A stretch of DNA of 64,000 nucleotides from Saccharum officinarum (Eukaryota > Streptophyta > Magnoliopsida > Poales > Poaceae). The stretch spans positions 372,001 through 436,000 of the forward strand of contig CM036154.1 of NCBI GenBank assembly GCA_020631735.1, given 5' to 3'. The translations under genes and the position numbers were made by a program. Under the pieces are notes generated by a model. That model searched no databases, had not been told where the DNA came from, and was given only the letters and a program-made list of their open reading frames with translations. Below, one piece after another: positions 52,343-62,790 of this stretch (positions are counted from its first letter, which is position 1; each line of letters starts with the position of its first letter).

Positions 52343-53909
52343 GGAGGATTTTTATATTTTAATCCTTTTTTATTCAATATTTCAAAAATAATTTCACCTA
52401 AAAAATATTTTCACATCTAACCCTTTTGGTCGCGCTAGTGACGCTGGCGCGATCAAATAACGTTGTCGCGCCACATGCATTGGCGCGGCAAAGTCCGCCA
52501 CGTTAGACGGCGTTTTCGACGTGGAAAACGCTGTCACGCCACTCCCGCTGGTGTGATAGTACTGTTCTGTCACGCCACCGGAAATGGCGTGACAAGACAA
52601 AATGTTCGAAAATTCATAACTCCTCCATACAATATTGGATGAAGATGAACTTTATATGAAAATTGTAGCCCTCGATGAGATCTACAACTTTGTAGTTTTG
52701 AGTTTTTTTTTCATTTGAGGACGTTAAGATGCTCAAAAAATTAATAATAAATTTCAGGACCATAATAACTGCGTACAAGTGCTTGTCACATTAGAAAAAT
52801 ACTAGCGTTTTTGTATGGCGTCAAATAAAGATACTTTCTATATGAAAGTTGTAGCCCTTAATGGAATCTACAACTTTATAGTTTTAAGTTTTTGCATTCG
52901 AAATAGTTAAAATGCACCAAAAAATAATATAAAATTTCAGTAGCATAATAATTTTGTATTACCGTTTGTCGCATTAGAAAAATGATATCACTTTTATATG
53001 ATGTCAAATGAAAATATATTTTATGCCAAAGTTGTATCCCTTAGAGAGGTCTACAAATTTATAGTTTTGAGTTTTGATATTTGAGGACGTTAACATGCTC
53101 AAAAGGTAATATAAAGTTCTAGCAACATAATATGTTCTGAAATTTTAGATTATTTTTTTCGCATCTTAACCATTCCAAATATTAAAACTCAAAACTATAA
53201 ATTTGTAGGCCTCTCTAAGGGCTACAACTTTGGTATAAAATATATTTTCATTTGACATCATATAAAAACGATATCATTTTTCTAATGCGACAAACGGTAA
53301 TACACAATTATTATGCTGCTGAAATTTTATATTATTTTTTTGGTGCATTTTAACTATTTCAAATGCAAAAACTTAAAACTACAAAGTTGTAGATTCCATT
53401 GAGGGCTACAACTTTCATATAAAAAGTATCTTTATTTGACGCCATAAAAAACGCTAGTATGTTTCTAATGTGACAAGCACTTGTACGCAGTTATTATGGT
53501 CCTGAAATTTATTATTAATTTTTTGAGCATCTTAACGTCCTCAAATGAAAAAACTCAAAACTACAAAGTTGTAGATCTCATCGAGGGCTACAATTTTCAT
53601 ATAAAGTTCATCTTCATCTGACATCATATGGAGTTATGAATTTTCGAACATTTTGTCTTGTCATGTCATTCCCGGTGGCGCGACAGAACAGTACTGTCAC
53701 GCCAGCGGGAGTGGCGTGACAGCGTTTTCCACGTCGGAAACGCTATCTAACATGGTGGATTTTGCCGCGCCAATGCATGTGGCGCGACAACGTTATTTGG
53801 TCGCGCCAGCGACGCTGGCACGACCAAAATGGTTAGGTCTGAAAATATTTTTTAGGTGAGATTATTTTTGAAATATTGAATAAAAAAGATTAAAATATAA
53901 AAATCGGCC
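52343..53909. mobile_element. Long foldback element (1.57 kb) with MULE-like 9-bp target duplication
   Basis: Two arms of about 770 bp are reverse complements with a centre near 53125 (CATAATATG) and almost no loop. Ends are GGAGGATTTTTATATTTTAA and its inverted counterpart ending AAAAATCGGCC. Flanks TATACTGAT (52334-52342) and TATACTGGT (53910-53918) match at 8 of 9 positions, fitting Mutator-type insertion. Outer arm parts hold a GC-rich segment (GGTCGCGCCAGCGACGCTGG in the right arm). The inner parts hold three diverged modules of about 180 bp with GTTGTAG...CTACAACTTT. No transposase; a transcript would form a very long hairpin. Confidence 0.88.
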
Positions 53910-54097
53910 TATACTGGTACAAGAGAGTAGTATTGTAATCCTAAAAAGTTCAGCTCATAAAACCTTGTTTTGAGAAACTTCTTTCTTTTGCATTTTCTCT
54001 TTCACATTGTAAAAAAATTATACGTGACATTGCATGAGATGACCTACGAGGCTATTGATGAATTTTTTATATATATATAAGTTGTATGCCTAGAGCT

Positions 54098-54210
54098 CTG
54101 TTCGCTTGGCTGAAAAGTTATGACTGAAAGTATTATTTGCTGATTTGTTGTAAGAGAAAAAATACTATTCATTGACTAAAAAAGTATGACTTATAAGACA
54201 GACGAACAGG
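54098..54210. mobile_element. Short MITE-like element
   Basis: CTGTTCGCTTGGCTGAAAAG at the left and its rough inverse ending GACGAACAG at the right, about 113 bp apart. No exact target duplication was found, so the type is unassigned. Confidence 0.45.
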
Positions 54211-55232
54211 ACGTCTAAGCTCTTGCTTACTTCTTTATACCACAGACTCTTGTGTTTTTCATGTGTCGAATCTAAACATTTTTACATTTTCATGCGTTAT
54301 AAGTTCCCTAGATAGGCAGGCCCTATTTGGGAGGCTAGAGCTTTTTCTGAATCTTACGTTTTTATATATGTGAAATTGAAGAGATTCTTGTGAAATTTCT
54401 ATATGATTCGTATGAAATGCATGTATAGATGGATCCCTTAGAAGTTTGACATCCCAATATTACACTTTTCTTACTCATGAATTTCGATCGGCTCTTACTA
54501 TAAGTAACCATGTGTGTCTAGCTCGGTTAGATCATGGTAATGATTTGACGCACAGTAAATCGGACTAGTTAAACATATATCATATAGTGGATGTACTAGT
54601 CGAACAATATCAAAGAATGCGACTTGACAAGAACAGTGGCAATAATGCAAGGAAAAGTTGATACCTTGATCCAGTTTTTCCGCTGAACTTTTGACTCGAG
54701 AAAAAACTCGAGTGGATGGACAATTCAATTCCGAAGGGGAGCTATGAGGATCTCAACTGTTCATACGAGCTTTACAAGGACGTCCCATCTCACCACATGA
54801 TCTTTACCAAGGTACCAAGGTACCATCACTTCATCATCGCACAATGCAAAGCACTCTGGGTCGCAACTCGCAACAGTTTTTCAACAGAAGATGAGAGCGC
54901 GGTCCCAGGGGCGGGGCGACCTTACCAAACAAGCGTTTGCCCGCCGGCCGGACGCCGCTGCAGCTAGGCGCTAGCCTAGCCAGTGTGCTCCAGCTCCCAG
55001 CCATCACCCGCCGCCACAGCCAGACTCCTCAGCCCTCTCCTCCCACACCTCCTTCCAAGGCCTGGTGCTGGTTCGAATTGGCATTTGCTGATGTGCATTG
55101 TTTGGGCTGATGCGCAATGCTTCTGGATTCTATGTACAGTTGTATACACGGGCTGAACGGAAGCCTTCACTATCGTGGGCCCTGGGTGGACCCGCGCGCC
55201 CCGGCCCAGGTACCTACCGGTCCTGCTTTGTA
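54211..55232. other. Intergenic DNA, partly GC-rich
   Basis: AT-rich to about 54700, then more balanced. No gene recognised; an open stretch at 54719-54966 has no family resemblance. Confidence 0.35.
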
Positions 55233-55241
55233 CTTTTTTTA

Positions 55242-55400
55242 GGGAATTTGGTGTTTCTACCCTTATTTGAAACCTCAATGGTGATTTTACCCCTCTTTTT
55301 TTAACTTTGCGTTTTTACCCTCGTTAATTTTTAGTGAAGCCTCCGTCTACCCTTGGTTTGTAACAGCGTTAATAAAGGTCAGATTAAGTGGCCAAAAAAA
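55242..55400 (+). repeat. Left terminal inverted repeat of the MULE
   Basis: Pairs with 58180-58394. Similarity is highest in the outer 90 bases and extends with indels further in. Confidence 0.85.
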
Positions 55401-55439
55401 ATAGAAAAGAAAAGGCTGCTGGACGGAAAGATAGAAATG

Positions 55440-55845
55440 CCCCTGGGGTTTTCCTACACGGCAGAAGACTCGCACGCCAACTCGAAAAGTTTGCAACTCC
55501 CTGCCTAGGGTTCCAGTGTCGCGGCTCTTGGCGGCGCGCCTCCCGACGGCGACGCAGATCCCGGCGGCGGCGCGGATCCCGGCGCGGATCCCGCCCTCCT
55601 CACCCTTCTGCTCGCGGTCGTGGGTGTCCGACACATCCGGCGCGCGTCCTCGGTCCACTGCTCGCAGTCACGGGCGCAGGCGCCCTCGGCCTGCTGCTCG
55701 CGGTCGCTGGGGCCTGTGGTCGCTGTGGGCGCGTGGCTGGGGAAGCAGCAGCAGCCAGCAGGTGCCTCGGTCCACTGATTGGATTGTATTTCTGCAGGTG
55801 GGTGGGTGTTGGGAACAATACTGTTCTCTCTTAAATACATACTAT
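55440..55845 (+). other. GC-rich gene-like segment captured in the MULE
   Basis: A CTAGGGTTCCAG leader-like start is followed by CpG-rich DNA with several overlapping open frames (Arg/Pro/Ala-rich). This resembles the 5' UTR and first exon of a grass gene. The source could not be identified; it may or may not be the same donor gene as the LSM2 exon downstream. Confidence 0.4.
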
Positions 55846-56151
55846 GAAGTGCGGTATATTGCTTAAGTGTGTTTTCATATGTACAAGATGCTTGAAGTAT
55901 TCTCAAAGCAGAGCAATCCTTAGATATTCCTATCCTGTACCCTATGTCTCTTTTTTTTGTCTGCTTGGTGAGTGCACTATAATGCTTAGGCTCTTTTACA
56001 CCAGGGCTGCAACCTTTTCAGAGTAGGCTGTTGGAAGCATCACAGCCATTGCATTTCTTTTAAATGGGTGCACTAACCAAGCTGAAGGAAGTGACGGTGA
56101 ATTATTGATGCCGGACATGCTGTTAACAGTCAAATCATTCTCCTTTTGCAG

Positions 56152-56271
56152 CTGTCAGTGCAGAACTGCTTCATCGGGGGCTCGGTGGTGCGGTACGTGC
56201 TGCTCCCACCGGACGGCGTGGACATCGGCATCCTGCACGACGCCACCAGGAGGGAGGCGCGCGGAGGCTGA
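56152..56271 (+). pseudogene. LSM2: Captured last exon of LSM2 (U6 snRNA-associated Sm-like protein)
   Basis: LSm2 is a subunit of the LSm rings that bind U6 snRNA in splicing and decapped mRNA in decay. After an intact acceptor (CTCCTTTTGCAG) the exon reads 39 codons to TGA: LSVQNCFIGGSVVRYVLLPP, then DGVDIGILHDATRREARGG. This is the C-terminal end of plant LSm2, including the Sm2 motif strand GSVVRYVLLP. Compared with the conserved family sequence it shows Q for R/K after LSV, G for R before GS, and G in DIGIL. The Sm1 half of the fold is absent. The flanking intron and 3' UTR-like DNA were captured with it, which points to DNA-level capture, not retroposition. Confidence 0.8.
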
Positions 56272-56448
56272 TCCTGATCGGTTGCTGTTGGCCTCGACCC
56301 TACGCCCCTGCCTCCCACCTGCTTCGAGATAGTCACTATGGAAGAGCCAAGGTATTTCACTAATTCCTAAGATGTGTGTTTCAACTGGATGAAAAATAGT
56401 AGCGATTAGTAAATGTGTAACTTCTTTCTTTCCTGCTGTGATTTGTAG

Positions 56449-57161
56449 GCAAAATCACAGTAAATTGGAACTTGTTGTTAGAGTGCGTTCATTTTTCAGC
56501 TTGCCAGACAGTGGTCCAAAAACATGGTGGCAAGGTAGAACTTTGCCAACCAAGGTTGTTGACACAAATAGCTTTGGACTGCTGCAGCTAGTTGATTTCA
56601 TTGGTGAGCATTGCTTGTGGGGTTCTAAGCAGTACATCACTTTGTGGCGTAATTTGGAGAATGAGTCTATGGAAATAAAATCTGATGAAAAGACTTGTAG
56701 TTGTCGGGCATGCAGTCAACTTGGAGGAAAAGACTTGTAGTTGTCGGGCTTGGCAAGTGACTGGAAAACCATGCAGCCATGCCTTGACTTTCATTGCAAA
56801 GATCAGTAGAGAGGTACAAATGGATGAATTTGTCCATGAATACTTCTCTGTTGATAGGTACAGAAAGGCATATGCAAGTAAATTTAATCCAATGACATCC
56901 AAAGATCAATGGTCCCGTGTTGACTTAGGATACAAAATCAGAAAACCCAAATTGAGAAGGAAACCTGGGAGACCAAGAAAATCTAGGATCAAGGCATTTG
57001 ATGAAGTTGGCACTAGCAAGAAAAGAAAGATGTGCTCGGAATGCAATGAACTAGGCCATACAGCCAAGACTTGCCAAGGTGGTCCTACAGCTAGTCAAAA
57101 GAGGAGGCAGTCAACGCCACAAGATGGTTTAGGACAAGGAAGCAATGACCCAACGTTAGTA
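56449..57161 (+). pseudogene. MULE transposase C-terminal fragment (SWIM finger and zinc knuckle)
   Basis: After GATTTGTAG the DNA carries a weakly conserved part, then ITLWRNLENESMEIK and the SWIM finger TCSCRAWQVTGKPCSHALTF, which binds zinc in MuDR-type transposases. This is followed by MDEFVHEYFSVDRYRKAYAS, a basic RKPGRPRKSR segment, and the knuckle CSECNELGHTAKTC. A 23-base phrase GAAAAGACTTGTAGTTGTCGGGC is repeated at 56678 and 56728, with a stop just after the second copy in the upstream frame. The finger is therefore duplicated and broken. The catalytic DDE region is absent. The fragment is in the same orientation as the LSM2 exon. Confidence 0.82.
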
Positions 57162-57239
57162 ATACATGCATTGCTGCCCAATTTCATTTATTTAGCCCAA
57201 TTATTCATATTTACTTGTACTAACAATTCTTTGAACAAC

Positions 57240-57870
57240 CATTTAGTGCAAGTACAAGTGCTAGTGCAAGTGGTACTACAACTGGAAGGGGAAGGGGAAG
57301 AGGAAGAGGAAGGGAAAGAGAAAGGGGCTCAGCAGAGGACAACAATGAGACAATGTATGTGATTCATGGCTGCTGTTCGTTACTATTTTCTAGCAAATTT
57401 CAGCGTTGCCACCTATATTAACTTGCTTTTACTCTATTCTTTGTTAAGTGCAAGTGGTACAGGAAGAGGAAGAGGAAGAGGAAGGGGCTCAGCAGAGGAC
57501 AACAATGAGACAATGTATGTGATTCATGACTACTGTTCGTTACTATTTTTCTAGCAAATTTCAGTGTTGCCACCTATATTAACTTGATTTTTCTCTATTC
57601 TTGTTAAGTGCAAGTGGTATAGGAAGGGGAAAGGGAAGGGGACGGGGAAGGGGAAGGGGAAGAGGGTTAGGAGAGACTAACAATGAGACCAAGTAAGACA
57701 TACAACCTTTGCTTCTCTTTACTACATATTTTAGTAACTTTACTAACATAATTAAATTCTTTTTTCATACAAAGTGCAAGTGCTTCAGGAAGGGGAACAA
57801 GAAGAAGTGGAACAGGAGCAACTTCTGGAAGGCTTGCTACTTTGTTGGGTTTCAATGCTTGATATGTAGC
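57240..57870 (+). repeat. Three or four tandem copies of an RG-rich exon with its intron
   Basis: A unit of about 160 bp is repeated. Each has an intron end TTCTTTGTTAAG, then GTGCAAGTGGTACAGGAAG, a purine run coding GRGRGRGRG, GGGGCTCAGCAGAGGACAAC, and AATGAGACAATGTATGTGAT as a donor region. Copies start near 57246, 57450, 57609 and 57773. The last encodes SASGRGTRRSGTGATSGRL and ends with a stop at 57862. Confidence 0.75.
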
Positions 57871-58179
57871 TCACTGCTAGTTGCCTAGAAACTCACTACT
57901 AGTTCCTACTTTTGTTTCACATGTCATTTGGTGTTTGACATGTTATTTGGACCTCTATGTTGGTGTTTGATATATTCCCCTATTATTTAGACCTCTATGT
58001 TGACATCTAATATGTGTGATGGCATGTTATATGGATTTGGTTTGTTGCCGTTAATGCAATATGTGTGAAATTAATTTGTTGTGTAATATTAAATTCTGTT
58101 TATATGGATTTTCAACAGAAATGTTGTCGAATTTTTCTAAAAAATCTATATGGAAAATGTCAACTAGCTGATCTAAAAC

Positions 58180-58394
58180 AGGGGTAAAAACACAAATATC
58201 ATAATAAAACAGGGGTAAAAACGCATGGGCAAAGTTGTCATTTTGTCCAAAAGTTAACACCGTTAAAGGGGATTAACAGAACAGGGGTAGACTCTCCCTT
58301 CGTTTTGAAAAACCACGGGTAAAATCACAAAGTTAAAAAAACGAGGGTAAAATCACCATTTCGCTTAAAACTAAGGGTAGAAACGCCAAAGCCC
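58180..58394 (-). repeat. Right terminal inverted repeat of the MULE
   Basis: Inverted relative of 55242-55400. It contains extra direct copies of AACAGGGGTAAAAAC just inside (58175-58225). Confidence 0.85.
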
Positions 58395-58429
58395 CTTTTT
58401 TTTAAACCTCTGCTAGTTCACTTCTCCGA

Positions 58430-58690
58430 CTAAACAGAGGTTTAAGCGTATATATCCCCTGTTTTAAAACTAAATGGTGATTTTTGCTCTCGTTTTTAGA
58501 ATTTGTGATTTTATGTTTACGTTTTCGAACTGAAGAAAGAGTCTGCCTCTATGTCATAAAGTTCAGTTAATGGTGTTAACTTTTGAACGAATAGACAAGT
58601 TTGCTCATGTGATTTTACCCCTGTTTTGTTAGAGAACGTTGTTATTTTACCCATATTTCAATATCAAAGTTTTGACATATTTGGTAGGGA
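58430..58690 (+). repeat. Diverged second MULE terminal repeat
   Basis: Contains CCCCTGTTTTAAAACTAAAT, GGTGATTTTTGCTCTCGTTT, GTGTTAACTTTTGAACGAAT and GATTTTACCCCTGTTTTGTT. It follows the order of the 55242 terminal repeat but is far more diverged. No partner is seen in the window: a solo or truncated relative. Confidence 0.65.
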
Positions 58691-58849
58691 TATTGACAGC
58701 AAAATTAGACATAAATTTATGTTTTCATTTTAGTCATATAAATCTAGGCAAAATTTGGACAACATATATGCTAAAATTTTGCGATAACCATATGGTGAGG
58801 ACGTTCGTCCGTCCGGGCGCCATCTTCCTAAATAAAAATATATCTTCCA

Positions 58850-59170
58850 CTTCGTCTCACTGCTCTACTTCCTCCGTCCCGCGCTTGTCGTAGGCTTCAC
58901 TCCACTTCCTCCGCCCTATGGCCCTCGCCCGCCTCCGTGACGACGTCGCTGGAGTCGCGCCTCCCGCATGCCTTGCCCTCATCGCCATCGTCGGCGCCGG
59001 TGTCCTCATCACCTCCTTCTGCGCCTAGAGACGGCAAGGGTGTCGTGGACGCACCGTACTTCGCGCCGGCCTCAAGGCTCCTCGTGCCCCGGTAACAAAA
59101 GAAGCTCATGGGGGGCCCATCGCTCCGCCGTCTCCCAGCTCAGATTTGCCCATCGAGGCGGCTATTGAGT
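58850..59170 (+). other. GC-rich gene-like fragment
   Basis: ATG 58918 opens 36 codons with a hydrophobic stretch (ALIAIVGAGVLITSFCA) and stops at 59026. Further GC-rich DNA lacks a consistent frame. It could be a captured piece of a host gene; not recognised. Confidence 0.3.
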
Positions 59171-59218
59171 TCCTCAGCGCGCCTGACATGGTGTCGCCGC
59201 CCACTAGAGTGTCGCGCC

Positions 59219-59450
59219 TAACATGTTGCAAATATATGTTTCAAGTGTTTCAGATGTTTTGGAGGTATGTTGCAAGTGTTTCATGTCGATGTTGCAAAAG
59301 TAGATCGGGATGTTGCATATGTTGCAAGTGTTTCAGAAGCATGTTGCAAAGCATTTGTTCAAAATGTTTCATCTGTTTTCTAACGTATGTTTGTAAGTGT
59401 TTTTATTTGGATGTTGCATATGTTTCACACATGTTGCAAGGGTATGTTCC
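59219..59450. repeat. ATGTTGCAAGTGTTTCA minisatellite
   Basis: Degenerate units ATGTTGCAARTRTTTCA, about 20-30 bases each, at least eight copies. Such arrays are common next to grass transposons. The Gypsy LTR begins immediately after it. Confidence 0.75.
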
Positions 59451-60349
59451 TGTAACACTTCAAGTGTTTAGTCCTTAATTGCATTGCATTTGCATGGCAT
59501 AAGCATAAGCATGCATCATTCATGTTTGTTATTTTATGTGATGCAACACATGTGATTATTTTAGGGTTTGTTTGATTTATTTCATGAAGTACTTGATAGT
59601 TGGTGTAACAAAAAGGTAAGGTAGCCAATCATGACCTACAACACCTTAGTTATACTTAGGGTAACATTTGGAACAAGTTTCATGTTGACCAAAATTACAA
59701 ATTTGCCCTCCAAGAGAAGTTGACCACCATTTGACCCTAGAAGGCTCTAGTTTGACCAGTTAAAAAGTCCAGCTTAGAAATCTTGCATGGAGGAGCAACC
59801 TTAAGCAAAGTTGTAGAGAATTTCATGAGGAACAAAAGTTCTAATATGGCCATCTCATGAAAATGACCAGAGCATGCTCAAAAATGGCCCACAAGTCAGC
59901 TTGAGTGGTGATCAACACTTAGAAAAATTCTAAGTCTGGAAATTGGACTTTTCACTGTACTCACTTTAGCAACTTGTAACTCACAAACTAGGCCAAACCA
60001 GTCTTAGAGCCAATTGACAAAGTTGTTGTCCACACATAGCTCTACAACATTGTCAATATCACCATCACCTGGTTCGCAATAGTTTAGGAGATATAGTGTC
60101 AAGAAGTTAGGGTTTCAGTCGGCATTGATCTCTGAAACTGCATTTCAGTTTCAAGGGGCACCACTTTGGAGCTCTGTAGTTTCAAATCTAGGCCGAACCA
60201 GCCCAAACTCCAATTGACAAACTTGTAGTCCTCATGTAGCTCTACAATTTTGGTATTATCATCTTCTTCTAACTCGAGCTGGATTAGGAGGTGTAGAAGC
60301 TCAAACTTCGGCTGTCAGTCGGTCATCGCTGTCACCGATCCCCGATTCA

Positions 60350-61160
60350 GTTTCGTCAGCGTCAGGTGGCCGACCGTTTCAGGCCATCGCCGCCGTGTGT
60401 CCTCCACGCGCCACCCGCGACCTGGCGCCTTGGCCAGCTGCCGAGCGCCTTGAAGAGTGTCTCTGCGGTCGTCCAGACCTCATCCGCCCATCCTCTCCTC
60501 CTCCTTCCCTCTCTCATCTCCAGAGCGGAGAAAACCGAGCCGCCATTGCCGTTCTTCTCCGGTGAGCTCAAGCGCGAGCCACACCGCATCACCGGCCGCT
60601 AGACCTCGCCAATCCCTCCGCCTCACCACCCTCCATCTCCCTGACCCACCGAAGCCAGCGATTTGACTCAAGGTGAGCCGCATTGCTTTCTTCCCCGTCT
60701 CCGAGAGGTCGCCGGAGCCCGCCATGGGACCTCACCGTGGTCGGGGTGCTTCGGGTCTCTCTCCATCCTCCCTTCCTAGCAAAATGGATCCGCCTAGCTT
60801 CGGTGAAGCTCGTACCGAGCCTAGACCGCACCGTACATCCTCACCGTTGACGGTGCGCCGCCACCGGACATCACCGGGCCGCCGCTCGCGGTGACAAGCC
60901 CTTCCACCCCATCCCCATCCATTCCACGAGCACCAATTGACGCACCGGGTGACGGAGAACACGAGGCGGTGCTCAATTGGCCGAGCGAGCTCTTCTCCGG
61001 CGAGCTCGAGCTCGTCGGAGCTCGCGGGTCTCCGCCTCCCCTATCTCCGGTCGCTGACCGCGGGGGCCCGCCCGTCAGTGTCCGCGCGCGGGCGGGGGCG
61101 CTGAGCGGGCCCCGCGCGCCGCGAATCGTGGGCCGAGTTTTCCGGGCCGGCCCAGTTCAT
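60350..61160 (+). other. GC-rich exon-like part of the family 2 LTR
   Basis: CpG island with Pro/Ser/Arg-rich open frames and a donor-like CTCAAG|GTGAGC at 60672-60673. It is the positional counterpart of the GC-rich parts of LTR1 and LTR2, though the sequence itself is poorly conserved. Confidence 0.35.
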
Positions 61161-61169
61161 CCGAAATGA

Positions 61170-62540
61170 AATTCATTTTTATTATTTTGTCACTGATTTT
61201 TGTACAAGTTGGAAAAATATAGATCTAGGATTTTAATGATCCAAAAATCATGAGATAAATTTTGTTAGGGTCTACATTTGTGTAGTATTTTAGAAAAAAT
61301 AAAATCTGGAATGTGATGTTTAATTTTTAGGAATTTAATAAATCCTTTAAATGTGTTTTGGAATGCCTGCAAATTTGTTAAATTTATAAATTGAGCTGTA
61401 GTGTTCCATAAATCATAAAATTTGGTGGGTAGGTTACTCTATGCTAGCCCTAGCTCTGGTAAAAATTTGGGCATCAGTGCTTAAGTAATTCCAAGTTATA
61501 ATGCTATCTTGTTATTCTAGGAAATACTTAGATGAATTGTTGTAATTTTCTACATGTGCAATGTTCATATAACTTTTTGGAGAATGTCTTGGTACCCTAG
61601 AGTGTCCAGGAAAATTAAGAAATCTGTTGTTTGACACTTTTTACTATGCTTTGTTATTTATCCAAAAATCAGCCTTTTGGCTTGTGAATTTTGTCAGAGA
61701 GTTTCTTTGAATAAATTGAGTTCAAAATTTTACAGTAGTCTCTTTTTGGGTCAGAGAGTCCCTGTAATTTTTTGTAGAATTTTAGGAGCAGTTTACATAT
61801 ATGTTTGAAATTCCACTTAATTACTTAAGTAAATTGAGAAATGGGTTTAAATAAATATTCTAGGTGGGCAAACCTTACTTTCTGGTGTTTTTGTGACCTT
61901 TGTGAACTTGTAGTAGTATTAGTTTGGTCCTAGAGAATGTTTGCCACATAAAATAAATATTTAACCTTTACAATTTTAGGTTTTCTGGACAGCTGATAGT
62001 ATTTTCTAGGTTTGACCTTGATAAAGGTGGTTTCTGGAAAACTTGTAAATACCAAAGTTGGAATAAACTTGATGAACTAACTTGTGTCAAAAATTGAAGC
62101 ATTTGGCTTAGTAGTTTGAGAGTTACTGTTGTTTAAAAGTGGCAGTTCAAAATCTGCTACTCTCTGTTTTGAGAGGACAGATTCTGGAACTTGTGAAGTT
62201 TGACATGGAAAACTTAGGAGTTTGGAGTTGAGGTCTGAAAATGAATTGTAGTGCATTTTCTTAGGCTGTCCAGATTGTCTTAGATCATATCTTTTGGAAT
62301 TGTAAATCTCCAGTTGTTAAAAAAAGTAGCTGCTGTCCAGAATGCTTACTGTGGTGTTTTGCTGATTGTTATGGTGAGATATCCTAAGACATGCTACTTT
62401 TGTAATTGTTAGGTGTTAGGGCCTTAACTGAGGATGAGCAGCTTTATCTTAGGTTAAGTAGATTAGGTGAGTACTTCTCTACTGGAGAAAAGATTTGCAC
62501 GTACTAATAAAATAACTTGAATAGAGTATTTTATTTCTGA
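61170..62540. other. AT-rich middle of the family 2 LTR
   Basis: No coding frame. Phrases such as TTTGGAATTGTAAATC and ATTTTGTAGAATTTTAGGAG give it the same character as the AT-rich middle of LTR1 and LTR2 (27540-28390). Confidence 0.4.
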
Positions 62541-62611
62541 AATGCATTTCATTCCGAGCATGTTGCACCTATTTATGCATCCATTGTATTTATTGTGCAT
62601 TCATGCAATAG

Positions 62612-62790
62612 GTGCACCGGAGGGGGTAACTCTCCTCGAATTCGAGCCTGTGATTCCGGAGGAGGACCAGGAGCAGCAGGAGCCCGAGGATCCAGCAGGC
62701 GAAGGAGTGCCGCAGACGACCTCCTGAGTGTCCCAGACCACCGGCCCGCAACCTTTCTGAAAGGCAAGCCCCGGTGCATGCTGAACCTAC
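62612..62790 (+). other. LTR-embedded acidic coding block (family 2 copy)
   Basis: After the acceptor-like TTCATGCAATAG the block encodes VIPEEDQEQQEPEDPAGEG and, in a second frame, VPDHRPATFLKGKPR. This corresponds to CPDHRPSSFERGKPR of family 1. One indel between the two halves breaks the frame here. Confidence 0.4.

Larger units (their letters stand above)
55242..58394 (+). mobile_element. MULE with captured LSM2 exon (Pack-MULE-like), 3.15 kb
   Basis: Terminal inverted repeats of 150 bp or more. The left end is GGGAATTTGGTGTTTCTACC, and the right end, read inverted, is GGGCTTTGGCGTTTCTACCC. Both continue with ATGGTGATTTTACCC, a T run, AACTTTG and TTTTACCC. Flanks CTTTTTTTA (55233-55241) and CTTTTTTTT (58395-58403) match at 8 of 9 positions, as for Mutator elements. 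The interior has a GC-rich gene-like part, an LSM2 exon and the C-terminal part of a transposase. The DDE core is missing, so it is non-autonomous. Confidence 0.87.

Noticed and set aside
52394..53859. Two mirrored 68-codon frames (52394-52600 minus and 53653-53859 plus)
   Set aside because: They are the same GC-rich arm of the palindrome read from each side; no family resemblance, and their similarity follows from the inverted repeat.
54300..54480. Tourist-like phrase CCCTATTTGGGAGGCTAGAG
   Set aside because: Only one end seen; no inverted partner or target duplication found nearby.
59146..59478. Cys-rich 110-codon frame
   Set aside because: Regular C-x-x-C-like spacing comes from translating the ATGTTGCAAGTGTTTCA minisatellite; it also crosses the LTR boundary.
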